From contig NZ_JAIVFR010000178.1 of the NCBI RefSeq assembly GCF_020829685.1, positions 1 through 9,592 on the forward strand: a stretch of DNA of 9,592 bases, in the 5' to 3' direction. Below the pieces are notes generated by a model. The model saw only the letters and a list, made by a program, of their open reading frames with translations, was not told the DNA's origin and did not search any database. Positions 6,901 to 9,592 of the stretch are shown here, piece by piece. Source of the DNA: Nostoc sp. CHAB 5715. Lineage in GTDB: Bacteria; Cyanobacteriota; Cyanobacteriia; Cyanobacteriales; Nostocaceae. Position 1 is the first letter of the stretch. Every line of letters begins with the position of its first letter. The translations under genes were made by a program, and so were the position numbers.

Positions 6901-6933
6901 CTCAAAGCATCTGATTTTATTATCCAAGCGTAG
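3913..6933 (+). CDS. Large secreted FG-GAP beta-propeller / cadherin-like / RTX calcium-binding protein
   Basis: The 1006-aa protein is modular. Residues 6-496 are seven FG-GAP (integrin-alpha-like) blades of about 71 residues. Each has a GDINGDGxDDLIIG calcium loop (first blade KDINGDG) and ends in YVVFGSKESFAAQ, so the propeller is complete. Residues about 498-628 are a cadherin-like domain (APVLDLNG... TLDDND... ATYNPTTGTLTLSG... FVVDDGQD). A first RTX-like block follows (about 631-683, GTPDADILIG, GKAGNDKLTG), then a tandem SAAEIAEVDT repeat (690-727). The main RTX block of GGxGxD nonapeptides is at about 833-885 (GGTGNDTLIGGAGNDTLVG), followed by a C-terminal region with VYDPVSGQLFYNENG, typical of type I substrates. 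There is no N-terminal signal peptide, as expected for T1SS export. The role is probably adhesion or surface/extracellular matrix; no catalytic domain is visible. The start is fixed by AAAGGA 7 nt upstream. No HIP1 site occurs in this 3-kb gene. Confidence 0.92.
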   Translation: MANSVFNLSNLNGTNGFAINGINPDDRSGNSISSAKDINGDGVDDLIIGADGADPNGDSSGQSYVVFGSKESFAAQFYLSTLNGTSGFAINGINSDDFSGFSLSSAGDINGDGLDDLIIGADGADPNGITSGQTYVVFGSKESFAAQFDLSTLNGTNGFIINGINQYDSLGNSVSSAGDINGDGIDDLIIGAPFASPNDTSSGQSYVVFGSKESFAAQFDLSTLNGTNGFAINGINEDNSLGKSVSSAGDINGDGVDDLIIGAPFASPNGTSSGQSYVVFGSKESFAAQFDLSTLNGTNGFAINGINQYDSLGNSVSSAGDINGDGIDDLIIGAPFADGNGDNSGQSYVVFGSKESFAAQFNLSTLNGTNGFVINGFNKGDGFFSSFVSSAGDINGDGIDDLIIAAPFADPNGTNSGQSYVVFGSKESFAAQLNLSTLNGTNGFAINGINPDDRSGYSLGSAGDINDDGIDDLIIGTPFADPNGDNSGQTYVVFGNRAPVLDLNGNSEGIDFSTTFSGTPISIIDSNFTLDDNDTTLAGATITITNLLNGAAESLNATAIGNITATYNPTTGTLTLSGTDTIANYRQVLSSVTYNSTATTVNTTIEFVVDDGQDLNNTSAVATTTLGFVEKLITGTPDADILIGTSNNNIIEGKAGNDKLTGNGGRDKFIFSPGDGIDTIIDFGGVGIDSNPSAAEIAEVDTSNPSAAEITEVDTFPSAAVIAEVDTLDFTRLGLTAKNLQLNQNGNNLELTFEDTSNTKIILENFLLENLNNLPASDTSPAIGNILFDNQRGIVDSFDIFDANSTQTELFNPNTVTFLNDLNNNITGFKDSDDVINGQGGDDIIHGNSGNDLLRGGTGNDTLIGGAGNDTLVGGAGNDVLIGGEGVDRFLYNTDAAFNSADVGLDSISGFYGGFFAATTQSDKIVLDKATFNTITSVAGIGFSNESDFEITSSAGTSTAKIVYDPVSGQLFYNENGSTAGFGSGGLFVTLTGAPILKASDFIIQA
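3928..5400 (+). repeat. Seven near-identical 213-bp coding repeats (FG-GAP blades)
   Basis: Units start at 3928, 4141, 4354, 4567, 4780, 4993 and 5209. They are 213 bp each, except the sixth (216 bp) and the last (192 bp, ending at the linker). The junction encoding VVFGSKESFAAQ is almost identical in DNA among blades 1-6, so the copies arose or were homogenised recently. Blades 1 and 7 share GINPDDRSG, and blades 3 and 5 share NQYDSLGNSVSSAGDINGDG, a mosaic pattern that points to recombination or gene conversion. Confidence 0.9.
5980..6093 (+). repeat. Three-copy 39/39/36-bp in-frame tandem repeat
   Basis: Units 5980-6018, 6019-6057 and 6058-6093 encode SNPSAAEIAEVDT, SNPSAAEITEVDT and FPSAAVIAEVDT. 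Copies 1 and 2 differ at a single base, a sign of recent slippage. The repeat lies in the linker after the first RTX block and keeps the frame, adding a spacer rich in acidic residues and alanine. Confidence 0.9.
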
Positions 6934-6936
6934 TTC

Positions 6937-7250
6937 GCTTGGAACAACAAACTTTGAGTTCCAAACACCAAACTTTGAGTTCGGAACATCAAACTTTGAC
7001 TTCGGAACACCAAACTTTGAGTTCGGAACATCAAACTTCGAGCTTGGAACACCAAACTTCGAGTTTCAAACAGCAAACTTCGAGTTCCAAACACCAAACT
7101 TCGAGTTTCAAACAGCAAACTTTGAGTTCGGAACATCAAACTTCGAGTTCTAAACACCAAACTTCGAGTTCGGAACATCAAACTCCAAGCTTGGAACACC
7201 AAGCTTGGAGTTTGGAACATCAAACTCCAAGCTTGGAACACAAAGTTTAA
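6937..7250. repeat. Fifteen-unit 21-bp tandem repeat array downstream of the RTX gene
   Basis: Fourteen exact 21-bp units and a final 20-bp unit, beginning 3 bp after the TAG stop. The core is GGAACAYCAAACTTYGA, variants replacing GGAAC with CAAAC. Because 21 is a multiple of 3 and stops are absent, long spurious reading frames appear on both strands; they encode monotonous heptapeptides and I do not call them genes. A unit with GG...CC is a weak palindrome (AGTTTGG-AACA-CCAAACT). The array fills most of the 453-bp convergent gap 6934-7386. Confidence 0.92.
7179..7236. terminator. Three-armed inverted repeat ending the array; candidate bidirectional terminator
   Basis: Arm CAAACTCCAAGCTTGG (7179-7194), loop AACA, complementary arm CCAAGCTTGGAGTTTG (7199-7214), loop GAACAT, then the first arm again (7221-7236). 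The middle arm can pair perfectly over 16 bp with either neighbour, giving two mutually exclusive hairpins. Placed between convergent genes, it could stop transcription from both sides. There is no T-tract directly after it, so intrinsic termination is not certain. Confidence 0.5.
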
Positions 7251-7285
7251 TACCATTTCACACAAACCCTGATAGTCAGTAGGAA

Positions 7286-7362
7286 GTAGGGTGTGTTATG
7301 CCGTAGGCGGGAGCATCTTGAATTGTTGATAGTGCGTTGCGCTGCGCGACAACGCACCCTAC
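7286..7362. repeat. REP-like hairpin repeat with GTAGGGTG...CACCCTAC ends
   Basis: GTAGGGTGTGTT (7286-7297) and AACGCACCCTAC (7351-7362) are inverted with 11 of 12 matches and bound a 77-bp element. Inside its right half GTGCGTTG (7332-7339) pairs with CAACGCAC (7350-7357), with extra CGC/GCG pairing in the loop. Such GTAGGGTGCGTT elements are common intergenic repeats in cyanobacteria. It lies 25 bp beyond the stop of the HD gene and may serve as its 3' stem-loop. Confidence 0.6.
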
Positions 7363-7386
7363 TACATTTAAACCTAAGTTTTTTAA

Positions 7387-9592
7387 TTACGAATTCCGTA
7401 CAGCGCTACTAGCCTTCAACTTAGGATAAGCAATTCGTTTGTGATGAAATTGCTGCCAAACATCTACAAATATCTGGGCAATTTTTGACATTTCTTCTCG
7501 TGTTAATCCTGAATCTACCAGTTGATTGTCTTGCCATTTGGCACGCAGAATATTGTTTAACATTGTTAAAGCTTGTTCGGTAGAGACATCTTTGAGCGAT
7601 CGCTTCTCTCCCACACGCTTACCCGAACTTGATGCTTCGAGCGATCGCAGCGCCGCTTCGCAAGAATCTGCTAACATGACAATTCCGGTTTCCCGCGATT
7701 GGGGAATCGGCCCATCGTAGCGAAAATCTGCGTCGTCTACTATTAAACTTGGATCTTCCTGCGCCATTTGCTGGGCTTGATGATGGAAATAGGCAATCAG
7801 CATCGTTCCCTGATGCTCTGGAATAAAAACTTGAATCGCTGTCGGCAAAAGGTGTTTACGCGCCATCACCAACCCTTCAGTTACGTGCTTTTTGATAATT
7901 TCTGCACTCTTCCAAGGATCTTTAATCTCTGTATCATGTTTATTCGGCCCCCCCATTTGATTTTCTATAAAGCCAAGGGGGTCATGCATTTTGCCAATAT
8001 CGTGATATAATGTTCCAGCCCTGACTAGTTCCACATTGCATCCTAGTTGTTTGGCAGCAGCTTCAGCAAGGGTAGCCACAAGCAACGTATGTTGAAAAGT
8101 TCCAGGAGTTTCAGTAGCGAGTCGTTTTAATAAAGGGCGGTTAGGGTTCGCCAACTCCGCTAAACGGATGGGAGTAACTAAATCAAAAACTTTTTCTAGA
8201 TAAGGACTCAACCCTAAAGCTACAACACTCCAGCCTAAACCGGATAAAGCAAACAATCCGGCTTCTCGGAGGACAATATACCAAGTTGAACCAAATGCTT
8301 GACCAATTAAGATTTTAACAATCAGATAAATGCCGCCCTGAGTTAAAGCGATCGCAACACCCAATAATGCCAATTCTTCACGCGATCGCAATCGTTGCGC
8401 TATGTAACTACCTAATATTCCTCCCCCGACACCAGCTAAAAGCGCAGCCTTGCTTATATCCAAGCTAATAGCTAATATCGGCAACAGCAGTCCGACAACT
8501 GTCAACGCCAAAATGGGGCCATAGAAGCTTCCCAACAATAACCCAAGGGCGCTCCAGGTGGTATAAGGCAATCCCATCGTTACCAACCCTGGCACACTCA
8601 GAGTTAGCAGTAACACCAATAAGCGATCGCGTTGTCGCAATTCATAATCAATATGCCGTTCTACCCAGACAAAAATAGCAATGGCGATCGCAATAACACC
8701 TGCTAACTTCCCTAACTCGTGCCATTTTACCTCCCGGCGAACCAGGTGATAATGCTCCAGTACCTTAAAGTTCCATGCAGTAATCTGCGCTCCTTTTTTG
8801 ACAATCACCTGGCCGTACCGTACCTTCACCATCACCGGTGGCACTCCAGCAGCAGCCTTTTGAGCATATTGTCTGGTTTGTTCTTCATCTTTTTGCAGAT
8901 TCGGCTTGAGGACAGCTAACAACACGTTCTTTGCCAAAGATTCGGCGGATTTTGGTACAAAGGACTGTAATTGTAAACTCACCGCATCCTGTAAGATATT
9001 TTTTGGCAGTCCTTGTGGGATGCCTTGGGTGATAATCCGCTCTGCACTCTGATGGATTCCCATTTGTGTTGTTTCCCACTCCTGATCTGACAAATCCAAA
9101 AGTAGGGATTCCTCGTATACTGCTTCTGGGGTAACAGTCTCTAACTGTAAAAGTTTGGCAGTGGCTTGGGTGTATCTTTGGCGTGCTTGGGAAATTTGGG
9201 CAATCATTAAAGACAAGTTTTTCTCAGAAGTTGTGACGCGGTAAGATTCTAGTTCTGCTACTGCTTGAGTAAAATCAGTGTTTTGATAAAAATCAACTGG
9301 CTTTGTCTTCTGTGGCGTTGGTGTCTGATTGGGTGCGGATGAGGCGGCGGTTCGTCCTGTTCCTTTCTTATGCTGATTTTTACTATTTTCTACAGCTACT
9401 AGCAGTGCTTGCCATTCTGAGTCAGGACAAGAGCGGAGGTAACGCTGGGTAGAGATGGACAAAATTATAGGATCAAAAAAAGGAAAAGCTCCAGCAACGG
9501 CGCGAATTTCGTTGCCATCATCTAGAAGTTGTTGCAATTTTTCGTTGATTTGTTCGTTCATTCGCGCATCAACCATCAACACTTGTAAGGAT
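7387..9592 (-). CDS. 7TM-HD family phosphohydrolase (PgpH/YqfF-like c-di-AMP phosphodiesterase), 5'-partial
   Basis: The frame is open to the window edge. The upstream codons continue into the protein, so a GTG at 9582 is not a real start, and the first TM helix plus the beginning of the 7TMR-HDED extracellular domain are missing. Visible, counting from the GTG at 9582: the rest of the HDED domain with a Gln/Thr/Pro/Ser-rich linker (about 70-95); a membrane region of about six helices (about 290-470); then the cytosolic HD domain. HD residues are intact: H498 (TFQHT), H527-D528 (YHDIGK), KKH and PEHQG histidines, and D639 (LADSCEA). PgpH homologues hydrolyse c-di-AMP to pApA, controlling osmotic and cell-wall homeostasis; activity here is inferred. 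It holds six HIP1 octamers. A 15-codon segment near the C-terminus is bounded by HIP1-containing direct repeats. Confidence 0.93.
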   Translation of the reverse strand, partial: SLQVLMVDARMNEQINEKLQQLLDDGNEIRAVAGAFPFFDPIILSISTQRYLRSCPDSEWQALLVAVENSKNQHKKGTGRTAASSAPNQTPTPQKTKPVDFYQNTDFTQAVAELESYRVTTSEKNLSLMIAQISQARQRYTQATAKLLQLETVTPEAVYEESLLLDLSDQEWETTQMGIHQSAERIITQGIPQGLPKNILQDAVSLQLQSFVPKSAESLAKNVLLAVLKPNLQKDEEQTRQYAQKAAAGVPPVMVKVRYGQVIVKKGAQITAWNFKVLEHYHLVRREVKWHELGKLAGVIAIAIAIFVWVERHIDYELRQRDRLLVLLLTLSVPGLVTMGLPYTTWSALGLLLGSFYGPILALTVVGLLLPILAISLDISKAALLAGVGGGILGSYIAQRLRSREELALLGVAIALTQGGIYLIVKILIGQAFGSTWYIVLREAGLFALSGLGWSVVALGLSPYLEKVFDLVTPIRLAELANPNRPLLKRLATETPGTFQHTLLVATLAEAAAKQLGCNVELVRAGTLYHDIGKMHDPLGFIENQMGGPNKHDTEIKDPWKSAEIIKKHVTEGLVMARKHLLPTAIQVFIPEHQGTMLIAYFHHQAQQMAQEDPSLIVDDADFRYDGPIPQSRETGIVMLADSCEAALRSLEASSSGKRVGEKRSLKDVSTEQALTMLNNILRAKWQDNQLVDSGLTREEMSKIAQIFVDVWQQFHHKRIAYPKLKASSAVRNS

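Noticed and set aside
6890..7250. Two rightward open frames (6890-7153 and 6939-7250) in the repeat array
   Set aside because: Both read the same 21-bp units in different frames, giving heptapeptide repeats such as HQTSSSE. No ribosome-binding site or domain is present, and one starts inside the RTX gene.
6937..7250. CRISPR array
   Set aside because: The units are contiguous 21-bp repeats without unique spacers, and there are no cas genes.
6828..7265. Leftward 145-codon open frame over the end of the RTX gene and the repeat array
   Set aside because: It encodes only a monotonous MFRTQSLVF-type heptapeptide from a 21-bp repeat without stops, and its C-terminal part is antisense to a clear gene. 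The openness follows from repeat length and composition.
3427..7386. Transposon or insertion sequence carrying the RTX gene
   Set aside because: No transposase, terminal inverted repeats or target-site duplication are visible; the flanking 21-bp arrays are tandem and in direct orientation.
9580..9582. GTG as the start codon of the HD phosphohydrolase
   Set aside because: The frame continues upstream to the window edge, and the family has a further N-terminal TM helix and extracellular segment, so the gene is simply cut by the window.

Overview
The window looks like chromosome of a filamentous, Nostocales-type cyanobacterium. It has eleven HIP1 octamers (GCGATCGC), G+C-rich interspersed hairpin repeats of the kind scattered through such genomes, moderate to low G+C genes, and protein families common in cyanobacteria: DUF2442, DUF433/DUF5615, DUF6887/DUF6888, a 7TM-HD phosphohydrolase and an FG-GAP/RTX exoprotein. 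Genus and species cannot be fixed from the sequence alone.

Layout. Positions 1-3430 are an accessory cluster of small genes. A DUF2442 protein (5' end outside the window) runs rightward and converges on leftward genes: a DUF433 antitoxin-like/DUF5615 PIN-like toxin pair with a 4-bp overlap; a GTPase fragment overlapping by 4 bp a small one-TM protein with a coiled-coil tail; a DUF6888/DUF6887 pair of tiny genes with a TAATG overlap (the 58-aa DUF6888 gene is easy to miss); and a PIN-family toxin followed by a ribbon-helix-helix antitoxin. A perfect 22-bp palindrome lies just before the PIN gene and is the obvious operator candidate.

Positions 3427-7386 hold one large rightward gene of 1006 codons with long non-coding flanks. 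Its product has seven FG-GAP/integrin-alpha-like beta-propeller blades, a cadherin-like domain, a tandem 13-residue repeat and RTX nonapeptide blocks. It lacks a signal peptide, as expected for a type I secreted calcium-binding surface or extracellular protein. No ABC exporter, membrane-fusion protein or outer-membrane channel is present, so secretion must use components encoded elsewhere. Arrays of one 21-bp repeat sit on both sides of this gene: 7 units ending at its ribosome-binding site, and 15 units starting 3 bp after its stop codon and ending in a strong three-armed stem-loop.

Positions 7387-9592 are a leftward 7TM-HD (PgpH/YqfF-like) cyclic-dinucleotide phosphodiesterase whose N-terminus lies outside the window. 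It converges with the RTX gene and appears to be the core gene next to the accessory block.

Most notable points: the 21-bp repeat arrays bracketing the RTX gene; the complete absence of HIP1 over about 5.2 kb while the flanks have eleven; a 45-bp in-frame segment in the HD gene bounded by direct repeats made of HIP1; a 29/32 match between the PIN promoter region and the HD gene; and the dense clustering of toxin-antitoxin-like gene pairs. I found no tRNA, rRNA, CRISPR array, transposase or complete insertion sequence.
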